DNA from: Streptomyces iranensis
GTDB taxonomy: Bacteria > Actinomycetota > Actinomycetes > Streptomycetales > Streptomycetaceae
DNA: 64,000 nucleotides
Assembly: GCF_017874715.1 (NCBI RefSeq)
Contig: NZ_JAGGLR010000013.1
Coordinates: 248,001 to 312,000, forward strand
Direction: 5' to 3'
Both the position numbers and the translations under genes were made by a program. Shown one piece after another: positions 1-11,808 of the stretch. Numbering within the stretch: the stretch's first letter is position 1; each line of letters begins with the position of its first letter. The notes beneath the pieces were generated by a model. It worked only from the letters and a program-made list of their open reading frames with translations, was not told the DNA's origin and made no database searches.

Positions 1-519
1 CCGCCCGTCCTCGAAGAACTCCTTGGAGACGGCCGCGTGGTCGAAGCCGATCATGGGCCCGGCGGCGAGCCCCGCGGCGCGCACGCCCAGGATGAAGTAG
101 CCCACCTGGAGCGCGGTGTTGAACCGCGCCGACCCCTCCCGGGCCTCCGGGTCGGCGAAGATCGCCTGCGGGTTCTCCATGAACGGCACCAGCCGCGGCA
201 ACTCCTCATGGAAGTCCAGGTCAGCGGCGAGCACCGCCACCAGCGGGGCCTTGGCCGTCTTCTCCTGGTTCCGCCCCGTCATATGCGTCACCAGCCGGGC
301 GCGCGCCTCCTCCGAGCGCACCAGCACCACTCGCAGCGGCTGCTGGTTCAGCGAGGTGGGGGCGTACTTGACCAGTTCGTGGATCGCGCGGAGCTGCTCG
401 TCCGTCACCGGCTCATCGGTGAAGGTGTTGGCCGTACGGGCCTCCAGGAAGAGCTGCCGCTGCGCCTCCGGCGCCAGGGTGAGAGGGCCCAGGGCCTCAC
501 TGTTCTCCGGTGCGCTCAT
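1..519 (-). CDS. Nitroreductase-family oxidoreductase (RutE/HadB-like), 3' end cut by window
   Basis: FMN-dependent NAD(P)H oxidoreductase of the nitroreductase fold, closest in feel to the malonic semialdehyde reductase (RutE)/HadB branch. The 173 visible residues start MSAPENSEALGPLTLAPEAQ and contain FLEARTANTFTDEPV, then YAPTSLNQQPLRVVLV, the Ser/Asn-Gln-Gln-Pro stretch that contacts FMN in this family. A second segment, RFNTALQVGYFILGVRAAGLAAGPMIGFD, is also typical (quoted in parts: VGYFILGVRAAGL, GPMIGFD). The ATG at 519 follows GGAGAG. The family is about 195 residues, so roughly the last 20-25 are outside the window. It is transcribed divergently from a TetR gene with inverted repeats in between, so it is probably that regulator's target. 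Substrate unknown. Confidence 0.85.
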   Translation of the reverse strand, partial: MSAPENSEALGPLTLAPEAQRQLFLEARTANTFTDEPVTDEQLRAIHELVKYAPTSLNQQPLRVVLVRSEEARARLVTHMTGRNQEKTAKAPLVAVLAADLDFHEELPRLVPFMENPQAIFADPEAREGSARFNTALQVGYFILGVRAAGLAAGPMIGFDHAAVSKEFFEDGR

Positions 520-573
520 CGAGCTCTCCTTGTGAAGCGATGGTGAAACGACGTGATCCGCCGATGAATTAAT

Positions 574-627
574 TGGACTGGACGGGCTAGTCCACTGCGG
601 TAAACGAAGGCTAGACTCACAAGTCCA
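574..627. promoter_or_regulatory. Two inverted repeats in the nitroreductase/TetR divergent promoter
   Basis: TGGACT (574-579) is mirrored by AGTCCA (589-594), spacer 9 nt. A second, imperfect pair TAGACT/AGTCCA lies at 612-617 and 622-627. The shared half-site lies in the only space between the two divergent genes, as expected for a TetR operator. The assignment to the adjacent TetR is inference. Confidence 0.5.
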
Positions 628-666
628 TCGAGGGCAAGACCGGTTCGAAGCGAGGAGGTTGGGCCG

Positions 667-1353
667 TTGCGCACGGACAGCGGTCCCCGGCGCGGCGCGA
701 CGGGACGGCCCGTGGGCCCCCAGCCCGCCAAGCGGCAGGCGATATTGGAGGCGGCGGTGGCCGTCTTCCTGCGCGAGGGGTACGACCGGGCGAGTGTGGA
801 CGTCATCGCGGACGAGGCCCGCGTGTCCAAACAGACCGTCTACAACCACTTCGGCGACAAGGAGCGGCTGTTCATCGCCGCCGTCGAGGAGGAGCGGGAG
901 CGAGTGGCGGCCGGTTTCGCCGCCGGTTCCCCGTACGCCCTCGGGCCGGACGGCGACGCCGCGGCCCCCGAGACGTACGACTCCGGCGACGCCCGCACCG
1001 CGCTGCTCGCCTTCGGCCACCGGGTGCTCGCCGTACTGCTCGACGCGAGGGCCTCCGCACTGCGCCGCCTGGTCATCGCCGAGGTCGCCCGCCACCCGTC
1101 GCTGCGCCCCGCGTGCGCGGAGGGAGAGCCCCAGCAACTGGTGAAGTACCTCGCCGAGATGCTCGGCCGGCGCACCGGCAGCGGTGAGCTGAGCGTGCCC
1201 GACCCGGCCACCGCCGCCCGCCAGTTCGTGGCCCTGATCATTCAACAGGGGCTCTACCAGTCGATGTACGGCACCCGCCCGCTCCCCGAGGACGAGGCCA
1301 CGGCCGTCTGCGAGAGCGCCGCCGACCTGCTCGTCCGTGCGTACCGCCCATGA
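667..1353 (+). CDS. TetR/AcrR-family transcriptional regulator
   Basis: DNA-binding repressor of 228 residues. The N-terminal helix-turn-helix is clear: RQAILEAAVAVFLREGYDRA, then VDVIADEARVSKQTVYNHFG with the family signature KQTVYNHFGDKE (residues about 22-65). The rest is the all-helical ligand-binding region, with an AefR-like C-terminal domain plausible from RASALRRLVIAEVARHPSL and QFVALIIQQGLYQSM. The start is TTG at 667, 8 nt after GAGGAGG (652-658). It is divergent from the nitroreductase and 22 bp upstream of a SARP gene, with which it probably forms an operon. The ligand is unknown. Confidence 0.88.
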   Translation: MRTDSGPRRGATGRPVGPQPAKRQAILEAAVAVFLREGYDRASVDVIADEARVSKQTVYNHFGDKERLFIAAVEEERERVAAGFAAGSPYALGPDGDAAAPETYDSGDARTALLAFGHRVLAVLLDARASALRRLVIAEVARHPSLRPACAEGEPQQLVKYLAEMLGRRTGSGELSVPDPATAARQFVALIIQQGLYQSMYGTRPLPEDEATAVCESAADLLVRAYRP

Positions 1354-1375
1354 AGCCCGAAGAGAGGTGCCACCC

Positions 1376-2191
1376 ATGCGGGTGAGCGTGCTCGGACCGC
1401 TGACACTCGGCCTCGGCGCCCGGTCCGGAGTGCCCAGCGCGATGAAGCCGCGCAAGGTGCTGTCCCTGCTGCTGCTCAACGCGGGCCGGATGGTGCCGGT
1501 GCAGTCGCTGATGGCCGAGCTGTGGGGCGATCAGCCGCCGCGCACCGGGCTGACCACGCTCCAGACGTACATCCTCCATCTGCGTAAGCTGCTCGCCGAG
1601 GGGCTGGGGATGTCGTCGGCCGCCGTCACCCGGGATGTGCTGCAGACCCGGCCCGGGGGGTACGCCATGGTGGTGAGTCCGGGCGAGCTCGACGTCCATG
1701 AGTACCGCGACCTCGTCGCCGAGGGCGAAGGCGCGCTGGAGGTCGGCGACGAACGGACGGCGGACACCTCCTTCCGGCGGGCGCTGGCCCTCTGGCAGGG
1801 CCCGGCCCTGGTCGACGTCACCCCGCACGGGCGACCGCTGCAGGCGGAGGTCGCCCGGCTGGAGCAGTCCCGGCTCACGGTCACCGAGCGCGGCATCGAG
1901 ACCCGGCTACGGCTCGGCAGCCATCTGGAGGTGCTGAGCGATCTCGCCTCGCTCGTCGTGGAGCACCGCTTCCACGAGGGGCTGCACGGTCAGTACATGC
2001 TCGCCCTCCACCGCTCCGGCCAGCGCACCCGCGCCCTGACGGTCTACCAGCGGCTGCGGATGGCGATGACGGAGGAGCTGGGGCTCGAGCCCTCGGCGAA
2101 GCTGCAGCGGCTCCAGCAGGCGGTGCTGGTGTCCGACCCCCGGCTGGACCACGAGGCGGGGACGCCGGGGCGGGGGCCGGTGGTGGCGTGA
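1376..2191 (+). CDS. SARP/AfsR-type BTAD transcriptional activator
   Basis: A 271-residue Streptomyces antibiotic regulatory protein-like activator. The N-terminus (residues 1-90) is an OmpR-type winged helix, MRVSVLGPLTLG then KPRKVLSLLLLNAGRMVPV, SLMAELWGD and LQTYILHLRKLL. Residues about 100-265 form the bacterial transcriptional activation domain, ending in RTRALTVYQRLRMAMTEELG and LEPSAKLQRLQQAVL. The ATG at 1376 is preceded by AGAGAGG. There is no NB-ARC extension, so it is a small SARP of the ActII-ORF4/RedD size class. It follows the TetR gene by 22 bp. No biosynthetic cluster is visible next to it, so the target may be the flanking genes or lie elsewhere. Confidence 0.88.
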   Translation: MRVSVLGPLTLGLGARSGVPSAMKPRKVLSLLLLNAGRMVPVQSLMAELWGDQPPRTGLTTLQTYILHLRKLLAEGLGMSSAAVTRDVLQTRPGGYAMVVSPGELDVHEYRDLVAEGEGALEVGDERTADTSFRRALALWQGPALVDVTPHGRPLQAEVARLEQSRLTVTERGIETRLRLGSHLEVLSDLASLVVEHRFHEGLHGQYMLALHRSGQRTRALTVYQRLRMAMTEELGLEPSAKLQRLQQAVLVSDPRLDHEAGTPGRGPVVA

Positions 2192-2254
2192 GGGGCGGCC
2201 GACAGGGGCGCGGCGCCCGGCAGACGGTGTCCTACGCCGCCTCGGAAGCTGCCC

Positions 2255-2437
2255 TCAGACGTCGTCGTCCTCGTCGTCGAGCCGGGCCAGCCAGGTCGCC
2301 AGCCGCTCCACCGGGACCTCGAAGTCCGGGTTCAGGTCGACGAACGTCCGCAGCTGCTCGGCGAGCCACTCGAAGGTGACCGCCTCATCGCCGCGCCGCT
2401 GCTCCAGCTCCTCGATACCGCGATCGGTGAAGTACAA
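2255..2437 (-). CDS. DUF6104-like small acidic protein
   Basis: A 60-residue protein beginning at TTG 2437 (LYFTDRGIEELEQRRGDE) with GGAG six bases upstream. The body is EAVTFEWLAEQLRTFVDLNP, then DFEVPVERLATWLARLDDED with a very acidic tail. This matches a highly conserved small Streptomyces protein family of unknown function (DUF6104, from memory). The reading frame stays open upstream, but the extra residues are arginine/proline-rich and unlike the family, so the TTG start is preferred. It converges on the SARP gene and lies back to back with the SDR promoter. Confidence 0.75.
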   Translation of the reverse strand: MYFTDRGIEELEQRRGDEAVTFEWLAEQLRTFVDLNPDFEVPVERLATWLARLDDEDDDV

Positions 2438-2522
2438 GGGTCGCTCCGGAAGGGGTGGTGTGGATCTACCCGCCCAGGATATGCGGCCCCGCACCCCGGC
2501 GAGCGACCGAGGGCCGCCGGGG

Positions 2523-2554
2523 TTGACGTTGACGCAGACGTCAATGTTTACGGT
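2523..2554 (+). promoter_or_regulatory. MerR-type promoter/operator of the SDR gene
   Basis: TTGACGT (2523-2529) and ACGTCAA (2538-2544) form a perfect 7-bp inverted repeat with an 8-nt spacer. The left arm contains a -35 (TTGACG, 2523-2528). A -10-like TACGGT lies at 2549-2554, giving a 20-bp spacer, the stretched spacing that MerR-family activators correct. The ATG of the SDR gene at 2563 is about where transcription would begin, so the mRNA may be leaderless. The MerR gene at 3788 is the likely regulator. Confidence 0.65.
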
Positions 2555-2562
2555 GCATCGAC

Positions 2563-3333
2563 ATGACCGACATGACAGCAGCACACTTTTCCGGCAGAGC
2601 GGTGATCGTCACCGGCGGGGGCACGGGGATCGGGCGGGTCACCGCGCGGACCTTCGCCGAGCAGGGAGCCCAGGTCCTGGTGGTCGGCCGTACGGCGGCC
2701 CGGCTGGCCGAGACGGCCGCCGACGCCCCGGGCATCCGGCCGCTGACGGCCGACATCGCGGCCCCCGGCGCCGCCGAGTTGATCGTGAACACCGCGATGG
2801 AGGCGTTCGGCCGCCTCGATGTGCTGGTCAACAACGCCGCCGTGGTCCGGCAGACGCCGCTCGGGGACATCCGGCGGGAAGCCGTCGAGGAGATGCTGGC
2901 CGTCAATCTGCTCGCCCCGATGTACCTCGCCCAGGCAGCCGTCCCGCAGCTGAGCGAGAGCGGGGGCGTCGTGATCAACGTCAGTACGGCGATCGGTCAG
3001 CGCGGCTGGCCGATCGCCGGCTCGGAGCTGTACGCCGCGCTGAAGGCCGCCCTGGACACGCTGACCCGCAGCTGGGCCGTCCAACTCGCCCCGCGCGGGG
3101 TGCGCGTGGCCGGTGTGGCCCCCGGCCCCATCGCCACCGGGATCGGGCATCACCAGGGGCTCGACGCCGAGCAGGTCGACGCCCTACGGACGACCCTGAT
3201 CGAGCATGTGCCGCTGGGGCGGCTCGGCCGGGCGGAGGAGGTCGCCTTCTGGATCACGCAGCTCGCGCGGCGCGAGGCGGCCTACACCACGGGGGTTGTA
3301 CTGCCGGTGGACGGCGGCGCGCTGGTCGGCTAG
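2563..3333 (+). CDS. Short-chain dehydrogenase/reductase (SDR)
   Basis: Classical SDR of 256 residues. Rossmann glycine motif: VIVTGGGTGIGRVTARTFAE (residues about 13-32). NNAA motif: LVNNAAVV (about 87-94). Catalytic Ser-Tyr-Lys: VINVSTAIGQRG, then ELYAALKAALD, in which Tyr and Lys are four apart. The C-terminal VLPVDGGALVG is the usual end. The Arg after the first beta strand (VVGRTAARL) suggests NADPH preference. The ATG at 2563 lies at the predicted transcription start, and no Shine-Dalgarno is visible. Substrate unknown; expression is probably switched on by the MerR protein encoded 450 bp downstream. Confidence 0.88.
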   Translation: MTDMTAAHFSGRAVIVTGGGTGIGRVTARTFAEQGAQVLVVGRTAARLAETAADAPGIRPLTADIAAPGAAELIVNTAMEAFGRLDVLVNNAAVVRQTPLGDIRREAVEEMLAVNLLAPMYLAQAAVPQLSESGGVVINVSTAIGQRGWPIAGSELYAALKAALDTLTRSWAVQLAPRGVRVAGVAPGPIATGIGHHQGLDAEQVDALRTTLIEHVPLGRLGRAEEVAFWITQLARREAAYTTGVVLPVDGGALVG

Positions 3334-3340
3334 GGGGTGC

Positions 3341-3554
3341 CCGGCGGACCGTGCCGCCTGCGGCGGGCTTTGCCCCTCCCCGCCCCTTCCCACAACTGGG
3401 GCTCCGCCCCAGGCCCCGGTCGGGCGACCCGGATGTGCGCGGGGTATCCGGCGGGCCGTGTCGCCTGCGGCGGGCTTTGCCCCTCCCCGCCCCTTCCCAC
3501 AACTGGGGCTCCGCCCCAGGCCCCGATCGGACGACCCGGACGTGCGTGGGCGTC
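3341..3554. repeat. Tandem pair of ~107-bp GC-rich intergenic repeats
   Basis: Two direct copies, 3341-3447 and 3448-3554, share GCCTGCGGCGGGCTTTGCCC, CTCCCCGCCCCTTCCCACAA and CTGGGGCTCCGCCCCAGGCC with few differences. Each carries an internal hairpin, CTGGGGC/GCCCCAG. Related sequences recur at 3668-3755 (reverse orientation), 31640-31765 and 34740-34965, so this is a dispersed Streptomyces intergenic element. Confidence 0.8.
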
Positions 3555-3620
3555 CGCCCGGTCACCGGCCTGCGGCTCGACCACCGCGCCGCAGGTGGCG
3601 CGGTCGGCGCCCTGGCGGTG

Positions 3621-3755
3621 AGCTGATCGCGGCGGCGGTGGGCTGATCGCGGCGGCGGTGGGCTCGTCGCCCTCCCCCCGGGGGGCCAGGGGCGAAGCCC
3701 TTGGTAGCGGGAAGGGGCGGGGAGGGGAACAGCCCGCCGCAGGCGGCAACGGCCC
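3621..3755. repeat. 20-bp tandem repeat and inverted copy of the intergenic element
   Basis: GCTGATCGCGGCGGCGGTGG is repeated twice at 3621-3660. From about 3668 the intergenic element of 3341-3554 reappears in reverse complement: GGCCAGGGGCGAAGCCCTTG, GGGAAGGGGCGGGGAGGGGA, then CCCGCCGCAGGCGGC. The direct and inverted copies could fold into a long imperfect hairpin between the SDR and MerR genes. Confidence 0.7.
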
Positions 3756-3787
3756 GTCGGGTCCCTGGGCGCCGGTAGTCTCGCCGC

Positions 3788-4165
3788 ATGCGGATAGGGG
3801 AGTTGGCGAAGGCCACCGGTGCCACGACCAGGGCCTTGCGCTTCTACGAGGAGCGCGGGCTGCTGAGCTCCGCACGCGCGCTCAACGGCTACCGGATGTA
3901 CGACGAGCAGGCGGTCAGGCGGGTGGCCAACATCCGCTATCTGCTCGACGCCGGGCTCACGCTCGAGGACATCGAGCACTTCGGCGCCTGCCTGGACGGC
4001 GACCTGCCGAACAGCCGCCCCTCCGAGGCCATGCTGGACGTCGGGCGTCGCCGCCTGAGTGTGCTGGACGACCGGATCGCCTCCCTCGCCCGGGTGCGCG
4101 ACGAGCTCGCCGAGCGGCTGGCCATCGCCTCCGGCGACCGGACCGCGGTCAGTCCGTCTGGCTGA
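3788..4165 (+). CDS. MerR-family transcriptional regulator
   Basis: A 125-residue MerR-type regulator. The N-terminal winged helix is canonical: MRIGELAKATGATTRALRFY, then EERGLLSSARALNGYRMYDE and AVRRVANIRYLLDAGLTLEDI (quoted in parts). A coiled dimerisation helix follows (LDDRIASLARVRDELAERLA). There are no conserved cysteines in the short C-terminus, so an organic-ligand or orphan class is more likely than metal. The MerR-type promoter in front of the SDR gene (2523-2554) is the obvious target; this is inferred from proximity and promoter geometry. Confidence 0.88.
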   Translation: MRIGELAKATGATTRALRFYEERGLLSSARALNGYRMYDEQAVRRVANIRYLLDAGLTLEDIEHFGACLDGDLPNSRPSEAMLDVGRRRLSVLDDRIASLARVRDELAERLAIASGDRTAVSPSG

Positions 4166-4250
4166 GCAGCCAGGACACCAGCGCGCGGACGGCGCCGCCG
4201 AGCGCGGCGGCGAGGAGGGTGAGAAGGGCGGGGCGGCGGCGGTTCGGCAT
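4149..4250 (-). CDS. Possible 33-residue single-pass membrane peptide
   Basis: A short frame MPNRRRPALLTLLAAALGGA followed by VRALVSWLLSQTD, with ATG at 4250 preceded by AGGTC. It has a basic N-terminus and one hydrophobic helix, and its end overlaps the last 17 bp of the convergent MerR gene. Short arginine-then-hydrophobic peptides of this kind are often annotated in Streptomyces, but nothing here proves translation. Confidence 0.35.
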   Translation of the reverse strand: MPNRRRPALLTLLAAALGGAVRALVSWLLSQTD

Positions 4251-4372
4251 TTTTGACCTGCTTTCGTGAAACCGGCGAAGGCGCCGGGGGTACGTTTCAC
4301 GATGTGCGTGGTCTGGGGTGTTGCGGCAGCCCGCACGCGTTGCAGTGGGCCGCAACGGGGGAGGGGCGATCC

Positions 4373-7300
4373 ATGGAGGACGAACCCGTCAGTGGGGAGC
4401 TGGTGCCGGAGCGGGACGCGGCGCGGCGGATCGGGGATCTGAAGCCGATCCCGGAGCAGGTGAGACCGGAGTGCCGGGCGCTGGCCGAGAACCTGCGGGA
4501 GCTGTTCGGCACGGTCGGGGTGTCGGTGCGGGTCCTCGCCGTACGGCTGCACTACGACGCGGGGACCGTCTCGCGCTATCTCAACGGGACCGTGGTGCCA
4601 CCGGCCGAGTTCGTGGACCAGCTCTTCACCCATGCCGCCAAGGCCGCCGGACGGCCGCCCTCCACCGAGGTCGTGGCCCATGTGCACACCCTGCAACGCC
4701 GGGCGTTGCAGGCCACCAACAAGGTGGGCTGGGAGCTCCAGCGCCTCCGCGACCAGCTCGCCGACGCGGACCGGCAGCGCCAGCAGGCCGAGGTGCGGGC
4801 GGAGGCGCTGTCGGAGGCGTTGCTGGTACGGAAACAGCGCATCGCCGAGATGGAGGTCGAGCAGCGCCGGATCGCGGTCGCGGCGGCGGACCGCGAGACC
4901 CGCGGCGCGGAGTTGGACCGGCTGCGCCAGGAGCGCGAGGACGTGACGGCCGAACGCGACCGGTTGCGGGAGGAAGTCGCCCGGCTCCAGGACGCGTTGG
5001 CCCAGGCCCGCCGTCAGGCGCTGGAGGCCGAGCAGCGGTGTGAGGCGCTGGAACACCAGCTTCAGGCGGAGGAGGAGGCCGCCGGGGCGAAGGCCCAGTC
5101 CGAGGAGCCCGCGCCGTACCGGCTGTTGCACGCCCAGGAACAGGTGGTGGTGGCCGAGGAGCGGGCGCGGCGGCTGGAGCGGGAACTGGCGGCGTTACGG
5201 ACCGGCGACGCCGCCCCCGACGACCGTTCACCGATGGAATCCGGGCGCGTCCCCGACGTCTGGGGTGGTGTGCCGCGCCGCAATCCGCGGTTCACCGGGC
5301 GGGACGAGCTGCTCGCCGAGGTGCGCGAGCGGCTGCGGGCCGCCCCCGCCGACACCGCCGTGGTCGCCCTCGTCGGGCTGCCCGGCATCGGCAAGACGCA
5401 GCTCGCCGCCGAGTACGCCCATCGGTTCGCCGCTCGGTACGACGTCGTGTGGTGGGCCGGGGTGGACGGGCTGCCCGCCCTGGAGGAACGGCTGGGCGCG
5501 CTCGCCCGCGCCCTGGGCGGCGGGGACGGCAGGGACCCGGACCCGGCCCGCGCCGCCCTGGAGGCGCTGCGGCGGGGTGATCCGTACGGGCGCTGGCTCA
5601 TCGTCCTGGACGACGCCGACGACCCGGAGGCCATCGCCGGGGTACTGCCCGCCGGGGGCGGCCATGTGCTGATCACCTCGCGCAACCGGGCCTGGGCCGA
5701 CCACTACGCCGAGCTGCTGGACGTCCCGCCGCTGAACCGGCAGGACAGCGTTGCCTTCGTACGCCGCCGGGCACCGCGTGTCGGCCCCGAGGACGCGGAC
5801 CGGCTGGCGGCGGCCGTCGAGGACCTGCCGCTGGCGCTGGACCAGACGGCGGGCTGGCTGGACGGCGCGTCCACACCGGTCGCCGAGTACGTGCGCATGG
5901 CGAGCGACGGCGAGCCCAACCCGGTACGGCCCGCCGCCGACTACCCGATGCCGTACCACTCCGCCTTCAAGGATCTGATCACCCGGGTGCGGGAGAGCAC
6001 GAAGGCGGCGGCCGAACTGCTGCGCCTGTGTGCCCTGTTCGGCCCCGGCCCGGTCCCGCTCGCCCTGCTGCGGGCCGTCCCGGCGGGGCAGGTCTCCCCG
6101 GCGGTGGCGGCGCTCCTGGAGAACCCCAGCCAACTGGAGCTGGCCATCGGCAAGCTGGCCCAGTGGTCGGTGATGGGGCGGTCGGCGCTGGAGGCCGAGG
6201 CGGTGTGGATGAGCCGCTTCGTACGGGACGCGGTGCGGCGGCGGACACCGGAGGACAAGCGGGAGAAGGACGCCCGGGTCGTCCGCGGCGCCCTCGTCGC
6301 GGCGGATCCGCGCTGCCCGGACGACCCGGCGGCATGGCCCCGCTACGCCCGGCTGGTGCCGTACCTGGAGCCGTCGGGCGCGCTGGAGTCACCGGACGCC
6401 GCGGCGCGCCGGCTGGTCGTCGGGTTCCTCACGTATCTGACCCTGAGCGGCGACTACGCGACGGCCAGGGGTATCGCGGAACGCGCGGCGGGCGACTATC
6501 AGGAACTGGTCGCGCGCCGGGCCGCGCTGCGGCGCGAGACCGGGGCCTACGCCGCCGCCGAGGCGCTGGACCGGGCGGTGCTGAAGAGCCTGGGCGGGCT
6601 CGACGCGCCGGGCAGACTCGTCGCGATGGCCCGGCTCGGCACGGATCTGCGGGGCCTGGCCCGCTATGACGAGGCGTACGAACTCGCCCGCCAGCAGCGC
6701 GCCCTGTGCGCCGACAGCCGTCCACAGGACGGTGCGGAGGCGCGGAACGCCCAGCGCAGTCTGTCCCATTCGCTGCGGATGCTCGGCTCCTACGCCGAGG
6801 CCGCGGAGCTGTCCGGGCGGACGCTGGACAGCGCGCGTGCGGAGCTCGGCCCGACGGCGCTGGTGACGCTGGCCTGCGAGACGGAGCACGCGTACGACCT
6901 GCGGCTCTCCGGACGTCACCGGGACGCCCTGGAGCTTCAGGGGCCCAGCGTCGAGCGGCACGGCGCGGTGCTGGGCACCGGGCATCCGCTGACCCTGACC
7001 GCCGAGTACCACCTGTGGAGGTGTGACTGGGAGGGCGACCTCGATATCCACGCCCTGTGGGAGCGGGCGAGGCGCCTGCTGGGCGAGGGCGCCCCGCTGA
7101 CGCTGATGATCGCGACGGGGGTCACCCGCGCCATCTGGCGTGGCGGTGACTGGGACGAGGGATGGGACATCGCTGAGAAGACCACCGAGCATTACCAAGC
7201 CGCTCTGGGGGATCGGCACCCGTACACCATCGGGGCCCGTGCGAACCAGGCGCTCATGCTCCCCACGAGGGACCGGGCGCGGTTCCTGGAGACGGTGCTC

Positions 7301-7642
7301 ACGGACATGACCGCCACTGTTGGTGAGCGCCATCCCTGGACGCTGGGGATCGCGCTCAACACGGCCGCCGGCCAGCAGCCCCGGGACGGTTGCGCCATGA
7401 GCCGCGAAACCGCGCTGCACGCCGCCCGGACACTCGGCGAGCGGCATCCGCTGACCCTGCTGGCCCAGACCGGGCTGGCCGCGGATCTGCGGGTAATCCC
7501 TGGCGGACGTGACGAGGCGAATGTGATCGAGGAGGTGGCCCTCGGCGGCCTGACGGCCGTCCTGGGACCGGATCACCCCGAGACCGTGGCGGCCCGCAAC
7601 CGCACCCGGACCACCTGGCACTTCGAGCCGCTTCCGGTCTGA
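4373..7642 (+). CDS. XRE-like/coiled-coil/NB-ARC/TPR STAND NTPase
   Basis: A 1089-residue signal-transducing NTPase. Residues about 30-80 look like a helix-turn-helix (VRVLAVRLHYDAGTVSRYLN). Residues about 105-270 are a long charged coiled coil rich in QRQQAEVRAEAL-type heptads. The NB-ARC core follows: P-loop ALVGLPGIGKTQLAAEYAHR (about 330-350), Walker B WLIVLDDADD (about 407), sensor VLITSRNRAW, and GLPL-like LPLALDQTAGWL (about 485). The C-terminal 400 residues hold TPR units with HP-x-T motifs (GERHPWTLGIALNT, GERHPLTLLAQTGLAADLR, GPDHPETVAARNRT). The ATG at 4373 follows GGGGGAGGGG. STAND proteins of this form act as regulators or as defence/conflict sensors; the function here is unknown. 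It is monocistronic and ends at a strong terminator. Confidence 0.85.
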   Translation: MEDEPVSGELVPERDAARRIGDLKPIPEQVRPECRALAENLRELFGTVGVSVRVLAVRLHYDAGTVSRYLNGTVVPPAEFVDQLFTHAAKAAGRPPSTEVVAHVHTLQRRALQATNKVGWELQRLRDQLADADRQRQQAEVRAEALSEALLVRKQRIAEMEVEQRRIAVAAADRETRGAELDRLRQEREDVTAERDRLREEVARLQDALAQARRQALEAEQRCEALEHQLQAEEEAAGAKAQSEEPAPYRLLHAQEQVVVAEERARRLERELAALRTGDAAPDDRSPMESGRVPDVWGGVPRRNPRFTGRDELLAEVRERLRAAPADTAVVALVGLPGIGKTQLAAEYAHRFAARYDVVWWAGVDGLPALEERLGALARALGGGDGRDPDPARAALEALRRGDPYGRWLIVLDDADDPEAIAGVLPAGGGHVLITSRNRAWADHYAELLDVPPLNRQDSVAFVRRRAPRVGPEDADRLAAAVEDLPLALDQTAGWLDGASTPVAEYVRMASDGEPNPVRPAADYPMPYHSAFKDLITRVRESTKAAAELLRLCALFGPGPVPLALLRAVPAGQVSPAVAALLENPSQLELAIGKLAQWSVMGRSALEAEAVWMSRFVRDAVRRRTPEDKREKDARVVRGALVAADPRCPDDPAAWPRYARLVPYLEPSGALESPDAAARRLVVGFLTYLTLSGDYATARGIAERAAGDYQELVARRAALRRETGAYAAAEALDRAVLKSLGGLDAPGRLVAMARLGTDLRGLARYDEAYELARQQRALCADSRPQDGAEARNAQRSLSHSLRMLGSYAEAAELSGRTLDSARAELGPTALVTLACETEHAYDLRLSGRHRDALELQGPSVERHGAVLGTGHPLTLTAEYHLWRCDWEGDLDIHALWERARRLLGEGAPLTLMIATGVTRAIWRGGDWDEGWDIAEKTTEHYQAALGDRHPYTIGARANQALMLPTRDRARFLETVLTDMTATVGERHPWTLGIALNTAAGQQPRDGCAMSRETALHAARTLGERHPLTLLAQTGLAADLRVIPGGRDEANVIEEVALGGLTAVLGPDHPETVAARNRTRTTWHFEPLPV

Positions 7643-7657
7643 CGCGGCTCGGAACGG

Positions 7658-7695
7658 CCGGAAGGCCAGGCCCCCTTCGGGACCTGGCCTTCCGG
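7658..7695. terminator. Bidirectional terminator between the STAND gene and kgd
   Basis: CCGGAAGGCCAGG (7658-7670) pairs perfectly with CCTGGCCTTCCGG (7683-7695), a 13-bp stem with a 12-nt loop. It lies in the 67-bp gap between two convergent stop codons, so it can serve both genes. Confidence 0.88.
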
Positions 7696-7709
7696 TACGC
7701 ACGGGTGCG

Positions 7710-11570
<3,861 letters not shown>

Positions 11571-11808
11571 GGCGGCAACCGCCCTCTTCCGCTTCCTAAA
11601 GGTGGTGGACAGCGGGAATAAAGGCTACGCCTCTTGGACCCTTACGTGCAGGCCGCACTGGTCATCGTCGTGCAAGTCACATTGATTGGCGGGTTTCAGC
11701 GCATGACGCACCGGGAAACACACGGGGTTTCGTGCGTTTCCTCGGGCGCTGGGCAGCGCAGACGTGCACCCCTGCCGCTCGTATGTGCGCGACGGGATCG
11801 ACTTTACT
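11571..11808. promoter_or_regulatory. kgd upstream region
   Basis: About 240 bp between the kgd start and the upstream kinase stop, both on the minus strand. It must hold the kgd promoter. I see no convincing operator apart from the hairpin at 11714-11741, listed separately. Confidence 0.4.
11714..11741 (-). terminator. Hairpin downstream of the two-component operon
   Basis: GGAAACACACG (11714-11724) pairs with CGTGCGTTTCC (11731-11741), 10 of 11 positions, with a 6-nt loop. It sits 68 bp after the kinase stop codon and upstream of kgd on the same strand, so it could separate the two transcripts. There is no U-run, as is common in Streptomyces. Confidence 0.5.

Noticed and set aside
667..2191. 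Antibiotic cluster suggested by the TetR-SARP pair
   Set aside because: No polyketide synthase, NRPS, terpene or other biosynthetic core gene is visible in the window around it.
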